Assembly: GCF_041053105.1 (NCBI RefSeq)
Contig: NZ_CP163444.1
Location: forward strand, 3,968,001-4,032,000
Direction: 5' to 3'
Source of the DNA: Streptomyces sp. R44
Lineage (GTDB): Bacteria > Actinomycetota > Actinomycetes > Streptomycetales > Streptomycetaceae
DNA length: 64,000 bases
Of the stretch, positions 18,210 through 26,867 are shown piece by piece. The translations under genes were made by a program, and so were the position numbers. Numbering within the stretch: position 1 is the stretch's first letter; every line of letters starts with the position of its first letter. The notes below the pieces were generated by a model. It was not told the origin of the DNA, did no database searches, and worked only from the letters and a program-made list of their open reading frames with translations.

Positions 18210-18866
18210 CTAGGCCTTCTTGCTCGGCGTGGCGGACGGCTTCTTGTTCGGGTCCGAGGAACCGGAGTCGGAGTCCGAGGTGGAGCCGGCCTTCGGGGAG
18301 GCGGAGGTCTTCGGCGGGACCGAGGCCGTGGGCTTCTGGCAGCCGGGCTGCTTGGCCATCGCCTGGCCCAGCTCGCCGTCCTCCAGCTTGGACAGGGCGT
18401 TCTGGTCCATCTTCTCGATCTTGGTCAGGCCGTCGGCGACGCCCTGGAGGCCGTCCGCGAACTTCTGCTGGTTCGTCGGGTCCAGCGCGTCGACCTGCTT
18501 CTTGAGCCCCTCGTAGGCCACCGCGGTGGCGTTGAGCTCCTTGATCGCGTCCTGCTGGACCTTCTCGCCGTTCTCGACGGGCGGGGCCCCGGCGGCCTCG
18601 ACGGCCTTGGCGAGGGCGCGGTCGGCGTCCGCGATGTCCTGGAACGCCTTCGAGTCGGCCGCCTGGATCTCGGCCGGCTTGCTGTCGGCGGCGGTCGAGA
18701 TGATGATCTGGTGGGCGTCGGCCCGCTTCTGGATCTGAGGCTTCGCCTGGTCGCAGAAGGTCTTCGCCCAGTCACCCACCTTGTCGCCCTCGTCACTGCT
18801 GCAACCGGACAGCGCGAGCACCAGTACCGCGCCGCCGGACAGTGCGGCCGCAAGCTTCTTGTTCAA
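18210..18866 (-). CDS. Small secreted lipoprotein
   Basis: The protein has 218 residues. A signal peptide (MNKKLAAALSGGAVLVLALSGC) ends in the lipobox LALSGC, so the mature protein is lipidated at Cys22 and anchored outside the membrane. The mature domain is mostly helical (about residues 30-165), with FCDQAKPQIQKRADAH and QQDAIKELNATAVAYEGL, and is followed by a Ser/Pro/Lys-rich disordered tail ending PSATPSKKA. The TTG at 18866 is preferred because GGAAGGGA lies 8 bp upstream and the signal peptide starts exactly there. It resembles the 'small secreted protein' that I recall next to the proton pyrophosphatase gene in Streptomyces. The function is unknown. Confidence 0.85.
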   Translation of the reverse strand: MNKKLAAALSGGAVLVLALSGCSSDEGDKVGDWAKTFCDQAKPQIQKRADAHQIIISTAADSKPAEIQAADSKAFQDIADADRALAKAVEAAGAPPVENGEKVQQDAIKELNATAVAYEGLKKQVDALDPTNQQKFADGLQGVADGLTKIEKMDQNALSKLEDGELGQAMAKQPGCQKPTASVPPKTSASPKAGSTSDSDSGSSDPNKKPSATPSKKA

Positions 18867-19027
18867 CGGATCGGTCCCTTCCAAGGCTCTCGGCCCCGGA
18901 ACATACACGCCGAACGGGCTACTTCCACCTTTCGTGCGACGCATTCCTCCCACATTGCAGCCTTTTGAACCAAGGGATGAACCTCACGCCGACTCCGTGA
19001 ACAACCGGAAATGAGACGGACGCCACG

Positions 19028-21352
19028 TCAGGAGACGGCCACCGAACGCCTCTTGGAGGCGCGGACCGCGCCGACCACGACGAGGAGCGCGACCGCCGCG
19101 ACCGCGGCCCGCAGCCCGGCGCTCGCGTCGCTGCCGTAGCTGAACCGCACGACCGCCGGGGCGATCAGCAGCGCGACCAGGTTCATCACCTTCAGGAGCG
19201 GGTTGATCGCCGGGCCCGCCGTGTCCTTGAACGGGTCTCCGACCGTGTCCCCGATGACGGTCGCCGCGTGCGCCTCACTGCCCTTGCCGCCGTGGTTCCC
19301 GTCCTCGACCAGCTTCTTCGCGTTGTCCCAGGCGCCACCGGAGTTGGCGAGGAAGACCGCCATCAGCGCGCCCGCCCCGATCGCCCCGGCGAGGTACGCG
19401 CCGAGCGGGCCCACGCCGAGCGTGAAGCCGACGGCGATCGGGGCCATCACGGCGAGCAGCCCGGGCGTGGCGAGCTCGCGCAGCGCGTCCTTGGTGCAGA
19501 TGTCGACGACCCGCCCGTACTCCGGCTTCTCGGTGAAGTTCATGATCCCGGGGTGTTCGAGGAACTGCCGCCTGACCTCGTAGACGACCGATCCGGCGGA
19601 CCGGGACACGGCGTTGATCGCGAGGCCGGAGAAGAGGAAGACGACCGCGGCGCCGAGGATCAGCCCGAAGAGGTTGTTGGGCTGGGAGATGTCCATGGAG
19701 AGTGTCACCTCGCCGAGCACCCCGGCCTTCCCGGACTCCCCGACGTCGGCGACCGCCGTCGCGATGGCGTCCCGGTACGAGCCGAAGAGCGCCGACGCCG
19801 CCAGGACGGCGGTGGCGATGGCGATGCCCTTGGTGATGGCCTTCGTGGTGTTGCCGACGGCGTCGAGGTCGGTGAGGACCTGCGCGCCGGACCCGGTGAC
19901 GTCCCCGGACATCTCCGCGATGCCCTGGGCGTTGTCGGCGACCGGGCCGAAGGTGTCCATCGCGACGATCACGCCGACGGTGGTGAGCAGCCCCGTCCCC
20001 GCGAGGGCCACCGCGAACAGCGCCAGGATGATCGAGGTGCCGCCGAGCAGGAACGCCCCGTAGACGGTGAGCCCGATCAGCAGGGCCGTGTAGACGGCGG
20101 ACTCCATGCCGAGCGCCACGCCCGCGAGGACGACGGTGGCGGGGCCGGTCAGCGAGGACTTGCCGATGTCCCTGACCGGCCGCCTGCTCGTCTCCGTGAA
20201 GTAGCCGGTGAGCTGCTGGATGAGCGCGGCGAGGACGATGCCGAGGGCGACCGCGACCAGGGCGAGGACCCGCGGATCGCCGCCGTGGCCGTGGATGCCG
20301 GGCTCGGTGACGCCCGCGAGCTCGGCGTACGAGGACGGCAGGTACGCGAAGGCGGCGACGGCGACGAGCGCCAGCGAGATCACCGCCGAGACCAGGAACC
20401 CGCGGTTGATCGCGCTCATCCCGCCGCGGTCGGCGCGCCGCGGGGCGACCGCGAGGATGCCGATCACCGCGGTGACCACCCCGATCGCGGGCACCATCAG
20501 GGGGAACGCGAGACCGTGGTCGCCGAAGGCCGCCTTGCCGAGGATGAGCGCGGCGACCAGGGTCACGGCGTACGACTCGAAGAGGTCGGCCGCCATGCCG
20601 GCGCAGTCCCCGACGTTGTCGCCGACGTTGTCGGCGATGGTGGCGGCGTTGCGCGGATCGTCCTCGGGGATGCCCTGCTCGACCTTGCCGACGAGGTCGG
20701 CGCCGACGTCGGCGGCCTTGGTGAAGATGCCGCCGCCCACCCTCATGAACATGGCGATGAGCGCGGCGCCGAGCCCGAATCCCTCCAGGACCTTGGGCGC
20801 GTCGGCGGCGTAGACGAGGACGACGCAGGAGGCCCCGAGCAGTCCGAGGCCGACCGTGCACATGCCGACGACCCCGCCCGTACGGAACGCGATCCGCATG
20901 GCCCGGTGGGCGACCTCGTTCAGGTCCTTCGCGGGTTCGCCCGGCGCGGGGGTGGCCTCCCGGGCCGCGGCGGCGACCCGCACGTTGGCCCGTACGGCGA
21001 GCCGCATGCCGAGGTAGCCGGTGACCGCCGAGAACAGCGCTCCGACCAGGAAGAACAGGGAACGTCCGGCGCGCTGCGACCAGTTGTCGGCGGGCAGCAG
21101 CATCAGCAGGAAGAACACGGCGGCCGCGAAGACGGCGAGGGTCCGCAGCTGCCGCGCGAGGTAGGCGTTGGCGCCCTCCTGCACGGCGGCGGCGATCTCC
21201 TTCATCCTCTCGGTGCCCTCACCGGCCGCGAGCACCTGGCGGACGAGGAGCCGGGCGACGACCAGCGCGGCGAGGGCGACGACCGCGATGACGACCACGA
21301 TCGTCCGGTTCCCGCTCGTGAGCACCGCCGCGGCGAGAGATGTGGGGTACAT
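19028..21352 (-). CDS. hppA: Membrane-bound proton-translocating pyrophosphatase, K+-independent type
   Basis: This 774-residue protein has about 15-16 hydrophobic segments. It hydrolyses pyrophosphate and pumps protons across the cytoplasmic membrane. Substrate-binding motifs are visible: DVGADLVGKVEQGIPEDDPRN, then NVGDNVGDCAGMAADLFESY. The segment GNTTKA carries Lys where K+-dependent enzymes have Ala, so this should be the K+-independent class. A second acidic cluster lies near the C-terminus (GDTVGDPFKDTAGPAINPL). The ATG at 21352 begins a short periplasmic N-terminus before the first helix. It has no operon partner; bldG's partner gene lies upstream behind a strong terminator. Confidence 0.95.
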   Translation of the reverse strand: MYPTSLAAAVLTSGNRTIVVVIAVVALAALVVARLLVRQVLAAGEGTERMKEIAAAVQEGANAYLARQLRTLAVFAAAVFFLLMLLPADNWSQRAGRSLFFLVGALFSAVTGYLGMRLAVRANVRVAAAAREATPAPGEPAKDLNEVAHRAMRIAFRTGGVVGMCTVGLGLLGASCVVLVYAADAPKVLEGFGLGAALIAMFMRVGGGIFTKAADVGADLVGKVEQGIPEDDPRNAATIADNVGDNVGDCAGMAADLFESYAVTLVAALILGKAAFGDHGLAFPLMVPAIGVVTAVIGILAVAPRRADRGGMSAINRGFLVSAVISLALVAVAAFAYLPSSYAELAGVTEPGIHGHGGDPRVLALVAVALGIVLAALIQQLTGYFTETSRRPVRDIGKSSLTGPATVVLAGVALGMESAVYTALLIGLTVYGAFLLGGTSIILALFAVALAGTGLLTTVGVIVAMDTFGPVADNAQGIAEMSGDVTGSGAQVLTDLDAVGNTTKAITKGIAIATAVLAASALFGSYRDAIATAVADVGESGKAGVLGEVTLSMDISQPNNLFGLILGAAVVFLFSGLAINAVSRSAGSVVYEVRRQFLEHPGIMNFTEKPEYGRVVDICTKDALRELATPGLLAVMAPIAVGFTLGVGPLGAYLAGAIGAGALMAVFLANSGGAWDNAKKLVEDGNHGGKGSEAHAATVIGDTVGDPFKDTAGPAINPLLKVMNLVALLIAPAVVRFSYGSDASAGLRAAVAAVALLVVVGAVRASKRRSVAVS

Positions 21353-21434
21353 GGGGACGGATCATAGGGAGACGAACCGGTACAGACCGGGATGCACCAA
21401 TTCGTGGGCGAGGACGCCCGGGGCGCACCCGGAA

Positions 21435-21471
21435 AAGCGATGAGGCCCTGCGCTGCAGGGCCTCATCGCTT
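21435..21471 (-). terminator. Strong terminator of the bldG operon
   Basis: A 16-bp perfect stem (AAGCGATGAGGCCCTG with its complement) and a 5-base loop are followed on this strand by TTTT. It lies 17 bp after the anti-sigma gene stop, a classic intrinsic terminator. Confidence 0.9.
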
Positions 21472-21487
21472 CGTACGTGTGTACGAC

Positions 21488-21946
21488 TCAGGACAGGACG
21501 TCCGCCGAGCTCACCGGCCAGCTCATCCGGATGGTGCCGCCGTCCTCGCCGGCGCTGACCTCGACGTCGTCGACGAGCCCGCGGATCACCGCGAGACCCA
21601 TCTCGTCCTCGCCGTCGGCGTCGTCGAAGTCCTCGGCCGGGGCCGAGGCCCGCGCGCCGGGGACACCGGCGGCATCGGCCGCCGCCACCCCCGCACCCGG
21701 CACCTCGTCGCCGACCTCGATGGAGAACGTCTTCTCCTCCTCGGTCAGGACGACCCGGATGGGGGTCGTGACGTCGTTGCTCCGGTGCAGCCCGACCGCG
21801 CGGGAACAGGCCTCACCGACAGCGAGACGCACCTCGTCGAGGACCGCCTCGTCCACACCCGCCCGGCGCGCGACCGCGGCCGCCACCAGACGGGCCGTGC
21901 GGACGTGCTCCGGCTGAGCACTGAAGCGGAGTTCAACGGTGGCCAT
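21488..21946 (-). CDS. Anti-sigma factor, RsbW-like ATPase (BldG partner)
   Basis: This 152-residue protein has the GHKL/HATPase fold of RsbW-type anti-sigma kinases. The N-box region is VRLAVGEACSRAVGLH, and a C-terminal GLAVIRGLVDDVEV carries the G2-like motif. A central acidic Ala/Gly-rich insert (about residues 84-115) is unusual. From memory this is the gene called orf3 or SCO3548 next to bldG, co-transcribed with it. It would bind and phosphorylate BldG and hold a sigma factor or another target. It starts 15 bp after bldG and ends at the strong terminator. Confidence 0.88.
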   Translation of the reverse strand: MATVELRFSAQPEHVRTARLVAAAVARRAGVDEAVLDEVRLAVGEACSRAVGLHRSNDVTTPIRVVLTEEEKTFSIEVGDEVPGAGVAAADAAGVPGARASAPAEDFDDADGEDEMGLAVIRGLVDDVEVSAGEDGGTIRMSWPVSSADVLS

Positions 21947-21961
21947 GCGAACCCCCTGGGC

Positions 21962-22315
21962 TCAGTCGACGGCGTTGACGGCCTCGTCGACCGAGGTGTG
22001 GATCGGGAACACCTTGGTGAGACCCGTGATCCGGAAAATCTTGAGAATGCGCTCCTGGTTGCACACCAGACGCAGCGAGCCCTCGTGCGCGCGAACACGC
22101 TTCAGGCCGCCGACGAGCACACCGAGGCCGGTGGAGTCGAGGAAGTCCACGCCCTCCATGTCGACGACCAGGTGGTAGCTGCCGTCGTTCACCAACTCGA
22201 CCAACTGCTCGCGCAGCTTGGGCGCGGTATACACATCAATCTCGCCACCGACCTCGACGACCGTACGGTCACCACCAGCGCCGGACACATTGCGAGTCGA
22301 CAGGGACAGGTCCAC
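21962..22315 (-). CDS. bldG: Anti-sigma factor antagonist BldG
   Basis: This 117-residue STAS-domain protein is nearly identical to the S. coelicolor BldG I recall. It has [19 protein letters not shown] and the phosphorylation motif [16 protein letters not shown], where the serine of DST is the expected phosphosite (about S61). BldG controls aerial growth and antibiotic production by partner switching with anti-sigma factors. A short insertion, SGAG in [12 protein letters not shown], makes it about four residues longer than the form I remember. It is transcribed with the anti-sigma gene and divergently from the helicase, with the promoter in the 80-bp gap 22316-22395. Confidence 0.95.
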   Translation of the reverse strand: MDLSLSTRNVSGAGGDRTVVEVGGEIDVYTAPKLREQLVELVNDGSYHLVVDMEGVDFLDSTGLGVLVGGLKRVRAHEGSLRLVCNQERILKIFRITGLTKVFPIHTSVDEAVNAVD

Positions 22316-22395
22316 GGATCCTCCAGCACCTTGCTATCGGGCGATCGTCCCCTCGGGTCTCCGGGGCGGAGCCGAGGAACGGAACGCCAGCCGCG

Positions 22396-24903
22396 ATGGC
22401 ATTCAATCACTTACCAGCAGCCATGCACGACGCCTTGGAAGCATTGTCCGTCATGGCAGTGACACACTCGGTGCCGATGGCCAAGAATCACCACCCCCGT
22501 CGTCCGGCCGGGGAAACGGGCAGCCGCCCCTCTCCCGGCATGGTCCTCGACCGGCTCTCCTCGGGCGAGAGCCGGGCCGCGCGCATCACTCATACGGAGC
22601 ACATGCCCGCCCGGGAGGGCCGCCATGCCGTCTGGCCGCACCTCATCCGTCCGGAGGTGATCGCGGCGATCCGGACGGCCGGGATCGAGCACCCCTGGGC
22701 GCACCAGGCGGAGGCCGCCGAGCACGCTCTGGACGGCGAATCCGTGGTGATCGCCACGGGCACCGCCTCGGGCAAGTCGCTCGCCTACCTCGCCCCGGTC
22801 CTCAGCACCCTCCTGGACGGCTCGGAGGCCCCGAACGGCCGCGGCACCACCGCCCTCTACCTGGCGCCCACCAAGGCCCTCGCCGCCGACCAGCGGCGCG
22901 CCGTGCGGGAACTGGCCGCCCCGCTCGGCAACCGGATCCGCCCCGCCGTCTACGACGGCGACACGCCGGTCGAGGAGCGCGAGTGGGTCCGCCAGTACGC
23001 GAACTACGTGCTGACCAACCCCGACATGCTCCACATGGGCATACTCCCCTCCCACCCCAGGTGGTCCTCCTTCCTGCGCTCCCTGCGCTACGTCGTGATC
23101 GACGAGTGCCACACCTACCGGGGCGTCTTCGGCTCCCACGTCGCCCAGGTGCTGCGCCGTCTGCGCCGGATCTGCGCCCGGTACGGCTCCGAACCGGTCT
23201 TCCTCCTCGCCTCGGCCACCTCCGCCCAGCCGGCCCTGGCCGCCGGCCGCCTCACCGGCCTGCCGGTCACCGAGGTCTCGGACGACGCCTCCCCACGCGG
23301 CGAACTGGTCTTCGCCCTCTGGGAGCCGCCGCTGACCGAGCTCCACGGCGAGCGCGGCGCGCCCGTACGCCGCACCGCCACGGCCGAGACCGCGGACCTG
23401 CTGACCGACCTGACCCGGCAGGGTGTCCGCTCGGTCGCCTTCGTCCGCTCCCGGCGCGGCGCCGAGCTGATCTCGGTGATCGCCCAGGAACGGCTGGCCG
23501 AGACCGACCGCGCGCTGGCCCGCCGCGTCGCCGCCTACCGGGGCGGCTACCTGCCCGAGGAGCGCCGCGCCCTGGAGCGGGCCCTGCACTCCGGCGAGCT
23601 TCTCGGCCTGGCCGCCACGACCGCTCTGGAGCTGGGCGTGGACGTCTCGGGCCTGGACGCCGTCGTGATCGCCGGCTACCCGGGCACCCGGGCCTCCCTG
23701 TGGCAGCAGGCGGGCCGCGCCGGCCGTTCGGGCGAGGGCGCCCTCGCGATCCTGGTCGCCCGGGACGACCCGCTGGACACCTTCCTCGTCCACCACCCGG
23801 AGGCGATCTTCGAGCAGCCGGTCGAGACGACCGTCCTGGACCCCGACAACCCCTACGTCCTCGCCCCCCATCTGTGCGCCGCGGCCGCGGAGCTCCCGCT
23901 GACCGAACCGGACCTGGCCCTCTTCGGCCCCGCCGCGCCCGGCCTGATGCCCCAGCTGGAGGGCGCCGGCCTGCTGCGCCGCCGCGCCACCGGCTGGTAC
24001 TGGACCCGCCGCGAGCGGGCCGCCGACCTGGCCGACATCCGGGGCGGCGGCGGCAGCCCCGTCCGGATCGTGGAGGCCGGCACCGGCCGCCTCCTCGGCA
24101 CGGTCGACGAGGCCGCCTCCCACACCGCCGTCCACGAGGGCGCCGTCCACCTCCACCAGGGCCGGACCTATCTCGTGCGGGAGCTCGACCTCAAGGACTC
24201 CGTGGCCCTCGTCGAGGAGGCCGTCCCCCCGTACTCCACCACCGCCCGCGACACCACCTCCATCACCGTCCTCGAAACCGACACCGAGATCCCCTGGGGA
24301 GCCGGCCGCCTCTGCTACGGCTCCGTCGAGGTCACCAACCAGGTCGTCTCCTTCCTCCGCCGCCGACTGATCACCGGCGAGGTGCTCGGCGAGACCAAGC
24401 TCGACCTGCCGCCCCGCACCCTGCGCACCCGGGCCGTGTGGTGGACGGTCACCGAGGACCAGCTCGACGCCGCCCGCATCAACCCGGAGATCCTCGGCGG
24501 CGCCCTGCACGCCGCCGAGCACGCCTCCATCGGCATGCTGCCGCTCTTCGCCACCTGCGACCGCTGGGACATCGGCGGCGTCTCCGTACCGCTCCATCCC
24601 GACACCCTGCTGCCCACCGTCTTCGTGTACGACGGACACCCGGGCGGCGCGGGCTTCGCCGAACGCGCCTTCCACACCGCCCGCGCCTGGCTGACGGCCA
24701 CCCGGGAGGCCATCGCCTCCTGCGAGTGCGAGACGGGCTGCCCGTCCTGCATCCAGTCCCCGAAGTGCGGCAACGGCAACGACCCGCTCCACAAACGAGG
24801 CGCCGTCCGCCTCCTCACCGAACTCCTCCGCGCGGCCCCGGAACCACCCCAGGAGCCCGCTCCGGGGTCTGAGCCGCCTCAGGAGGGCCGCCGGGAGCCC
24901 TGA
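22396..24903 (+). CDS. DEAD/DEAH-box helicase, MrfA/YprA family (DUF1998)
   Basis: The 835-residue protein has superfamily 2 motifs in order: Q-like region HPWAHQAEAAEHAL, Walker A ATGTASGKSLAYL, motif Ia APTKALAADQ, DEAH-type IDECHTYRG, motif III SATSA, and the C-terminal RecA domain with GLAATTALELGVDVSGL and QQAGRAGRSG. The C-terminal DUF1998 domain ends with a zinc-type cluster CECETGCPSCIQSPKCGNGN. This is the MrfA architecture. In Bacillus, MrfA works in mitomycin C damage repair, so DNA repair is a fair inference. In actinobacteria this gene is regularly found beside the Tad cluster, as here. Its C-terminal codons enter a 61-bp repeat. Confidence 0.93.
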   Translation: MAFNHLPAAMHDALEALSVMAVTHSVPMAKNHHPRRPAGETGSRPSPGMVLDRLSSGESRAARITHTEHMPAREGRHAVWPHLIRPEVIAAIRTAGIEHPWAHQAEAAEHALDGESVVIATGTASGKSLAYLAPVLSTLLDGSEAPNGRGTTALYLAPTKALAADQRRAVRELAAPLGNRIRPAVYDGDTPVEEREWVRQYANYVLTNPDMLHMGILPSHPRWSSFLRSLRYVVIDECHTYRGVFGSHVAQVLRRLRRICARYGSEPVFLLASATSAQPALAAGRLTGLPVTEVSDDASPRGELVFALWEPPLTELHGERGAPVRRTATAETADLLTDLTRQGVRSVAFVRSRRGAELISVIAQERLAETDRALARRVAAYRGGYLPEERRALERALHSGELLGLAATTALELGVDVSGLDAVVIAGYPGTRASLWQQAGRAGRSGEGALAILVARDDPLDTFLVHHPEAIFEQPVETTVLDPDNPYVLAPHLCAAAAELPLTEPDLALFGPAAPGLMPQLEGAGLLRRRATGWYWTRRERAADLADIRGGGGSPVRIVEAGTGRLLGTVDEAASHTAVHEGAVHLHQGRTYLVRELDLKDSVALVEEAVPPYSTTARDTTSITVLETDTEIPWGAGRLCYGSVEVTNQVVSFLRRRLITGEVLGETKLDLPPRTLRTRAVWWTVTEDQLDAARINPEILGGALHAAEHASIGMLPLFATCDRWDIGGVSVPLHPDTLLPTVFVYDGHPGGAGFAERAFHTARAWLTATREAIASCECETGCPSCIQSPKCGNGNDPLHKRGAVRLLTELLRAAPEPPQEPAPGSEPPQEGRREP

Positions 24904-25005
24904 GCCGCCACGGGAGGCCTCATCGGGGTCCGAGCCGCCTCAGGAGGGCTCGCCGGGAGCCTGAGCCGCCACGGGAGGCCTCGTCGGGGTCCGAGCCGTC
25001 TCAGG
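24871..25005. repeat. 61-bp tandem repeat at convergent gene ends
   Basis: Two full copies (24871-24931 and 24932-24992) and a partial third start with gagccgcctcagg-type sequence. They span the end of the helicase gene (stop 24901-24903) and the C-terminal codons of the TadE-like gene on the other strand. Internal parts of the unit (gagccgcctcagg, gggagcc) recur up to about 25075. Confidence 0.85.
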
Positions 25006-25434
25006 GGCCTCGTCCGGAAGCGGGGCCGCCTCAGGAGCCCGCTCCGGGAGCCGAGCCGTCTCAGGAGGAAGCGGGGCCTGCTCCGGAGGGCCCGCGCGCG
25101 ACCTGACCTCCGGGCGGTACGGGCCGCGCACGACCCGGGCGGTCACCTCCGAGACCCCGTCCCGGACCGCGCACCGCGCCAGCTCGGCGCCCTGCGCGAC
25201 GGCCACCCGCGAGGCGGCGGCGCAGGCCTCGACCTCGCCCCACAGGGCCCGGTCGGCGGCGGCGAGCGCAGCCAGGTCGGCCGCCCCGCCGGCCCGATGC
25301 CGGGCGGCCACCGCCTGCCCGAGCGCGAGCACCACCCCGAACACCACACACAAGGCGCACGCCGCGAACGCGGCCCACACGGTCGCCGCCCCGCGATCAC
25401 CACCCCGGGCGGCCCGGGCCTCGGCACTCTTCAT
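24940..25434 (-). CDS. TadE-like pseudopilin of the Rv3654c family
   Basis: The protein has 164 residues. The N-terminal region GDRGAATVWAAFAACALCVVFGVVLALG is a TadE-type hydrophobic segment preceded by GDRGA, typical of the Tad-associated Rv3654c family. A conserved middle (AADLAALAAADRAL, then ARCAVRDG) follows. The last ~55 residues are a Pro/Glu/Ala-rich low-complexity tail built from the DNA repeat that also overlaps the helicase end. The ATG at 25434 overlaps the TadE stop by 4 bp. It is the last gene of the Tad operon, and its tail length may vary with the repeat. Confidence 0.85.
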   Translation of the reverse strand: MKSAEARAARGGDRGAATVWAAFAACALCVVFGVVLALGQAVAARHRAGGAADLAALAAADRALWGEVEACAAASRVAVAQGAELARCAVRDGVSEVTARVVRGPYRPEVRSRAGPPEQAPLPPETARLPERAPEAAPLPDEAPETARTPTRPPVAAQAPGEPS

Positions 25435-25787
25435 GGTGTCCCCCCGCCGACCGTGTCCTCCGCGAGGGCCGCCGCGCCGGCTCGCAGGGTGACTCCCATG
25501 CCGCCGGGGCCCGGGGCCGCCGCCTCCACCGTCACCCGCCACAGCTCGCCCTCCCTCGCCACCGACACCCGGGCCCCCTCGGGCGCGGCGGCCCGGGCGG
25601 GCGCTTCCGCGGAGGCCACCGGTTCCGAGCGGGCCGCCGCCCTCGCCCCCGCCCGCGCCGCGTCCACGCACCGGATCTGCGCGGCGGCCGCGGCCAGCGC
25701 CCAGAGCAGGGTCACCGTGAAGAGCGCGAGGACGGGAAGGACCAGCGCCGCTTCGACGGTCACGAAGCCCCGGTCAGAACGGCGCAT
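25431..25787 (-). CDS. TadE family minor pilin
   Basis: This is a 118-residue minor pilin. The N-terminal motif DRGFVTVEAALVLPVLALF is the TadE signature: a short basic leader, Glu at position five of the mature hydrophobic segment, and a long helix. An Ala-rich stalk and a short globular end (EGELWRVTVEAAAPGPGG) follow. It should be inserted in the membrane and help assemble Flp pili. The ATG at 25787 lies inside the 3' end of the Flp-like DUF4244 gene (14-bp overlap), so the two are coupled. Confidence 0.88.
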   Translation of the reverse strand: MRRSDRGFVTVEAALVLPVLALFTVTLLWALAAAAAQIRCVDAARAGARAAARSEPVASAEAPARAAAPEGARVSVAREGELWRVTVEAAAPGPGGMGVTLRAGAAALAEDTVGGGTP

Positions 25788-25980
25788 CGAGGGCCTTCCC
25801 GATCACCGACTCCAGCGCCCCCGAGACCGCCCCGCTGGTCACGATCTTGTAGAGCACCGCGGCGAACGCCGCCGCCGCGATCGTCCCCACCGCGTACTCC
25901 GAGGTGGTCATTCCTTCGTCACGGCGCGCCGCCGTCCGCCCTGCCCGCCACCAGCCACGCAGCCGCTCCCGCACGGTCAT
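25774..25980 (-). CDS. Flp-like pilin, DUF4244 family
   Basis: This 68-residue protein from ATG 25980 has a positively charged leader (RLRGWWRAGRTAARRDEGM) and then TTSEYAVGTIAAAAFAAVLYKIV, the Flp-type pilin helix with Glu near its start. It is the main pilin candidate of the Tad system. GAGGAGG lies 6 bp upstream of 25980. A second possible ATG at 26052 also has a GAGGAG site and would add 24 residues (MAQHDEAQHDEARQ and more) encoded by simple repeats. The shorter form matches the family better. No prepilin peptidase gene is present in the window. Confidence 0.85.
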   Translation of the reverse strand: MTVRERLRGWWRAGRTAARRDEGMTTSEYAVGTIAAAAFAAVLYKIVTSGAVSGALESVIGKALDAPF

Positions 25981-26017
25981 GCCAACCTCCTCGTCCCGTC
26001 CCGGCCCGTCCTGACGT

Positions 26018-26098
26018 GCCTCGTCGTGCTGTGCCTCGTCGTGCTGTGCCATGTCGTCGCTCCTCGTTCGTTTCTCGTCGTGTCGTCGTGTCGTCGTG
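26018..26098. repeat. Short tandem repeats upstream of the pilin gene
   Basis: A 15-bp unit (gcctcgtcgtgctgt) is repeated twice at 26018-26047, and an 8-bp unit (tcgtcgtg) three times at 26075-26098. They lie between the TadC gene (stop at 26100) and the pilin gene and cover its optional longer N-terminus. Confidence 0.8.
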
Positions 26099-26099
26099 T

Positions 26100-26867
26100 T
26101 CATCCGTCCAGCAGCCCCGTCGCGAGGCCGATCACCACCGGAGCAACACCCACCGCCAGGAAGGCGGGCAGGAAGCAGAGCCCCACGGGGGCGCTGATCA
26201 ACACCTGGGCCCTTCGTGCCGCGGCCGCCGCGGCGCGTGCGCGTCCGGCGCGCAGGGCTGCCGCGTGCCGGGCGACCGCCTCCGCCGCCGGCGCTCCCGA
26301 GGAACCGGCCCGCTCCATGCAGCGGGCCAGTCCTTCGGCGCCCGGTATCGCGCCGAACCTGCCCCACACCTCCGCCGGTTCACCGCCGAGCCGCAGCTCC
26401 GCGGCCGTGCGGGTCAGCCGCTCGCCGAGCGGACCGCCGAGCGACCGGCCCACCGCTTCCGCCGCCTCGCCGGGCCCGGCTCCGGAGGCGGCGCAGGCCG
26501 CCAACAGATCGGCGGCGAGCGGCAGGTGACGCGTCGTCTCCTCGTCGTCGGCCCGAGACACGGGGCGCCTCGCGGCCCTCCTCCGCAACCCGGCCGCCAC
26601 CAGGGCACCGACGCAGACGCCGCCGACCGCGCCGAACAGCACCCAGCCGACACCGACTCCCACCAGGGGCGGCAGCCGGCGCCCCACCCACGAGGGCAGC
26701 CCGCCGCGGGCCTTCCGGGGCCGTGGTTCCGGGCTCGCGAGGAGGGTCCCTGCCCGCCTCCGTGTCCGGCGCGCCCGCAATCCGCGCAGCGCCTCCAGGG
26801 CGCCCTGCGCGCAGAGGACCACCGCCAGGGCCAGGAGGCCCGCCGCCCGAACGACGTCCGGTGTCAT
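26100..26867 (-). CDS. Tad secretion inner-membrane protein, TadC-like (T2SSF domain)
   Basis: The 255-residue protein has a hydrophobic N-terminus (AGLLALAVVLCAQG), a second membrane region around residues 65-90, a cytoplasmic GspF/T2SSF domain with LAADLLAACAASGAGPGEAAEAVGRSLGG, and a C-terminal pair of helices ending VVIGLATGLLDG. These proteins form the inner-membrane platform that couples the TadA ATPase to pilus assembly. The ATG at 26867 overlaps the TadB stop by 4 bp. It fits the actinobacterial order TadA-TadB-TadC-Flp-TadE. Confidence 0.87.
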   Translation of the reverse strand: MTPDVVRAAGLLALAVVLCAQGALEALRGLRARRTRRRAGTLLASPEPRPRKARGGLPSWVGRRLPPLVGVGVGWVLFGAVGGVCVGALVAAGLRRRAARRPVSRADDEETTRHLPLAADLLAACAASGAGPGEAAEAVGRSLGGPLGERLTRTAAELRLGGEPAEVWGRFGAIPGAEGLARCMERAGSSGAPAAEAVARHAAALRAGRARAAAAAARRAQVLISAPVGLCFLPAFLAVGVAPVVIGLATGLLDG

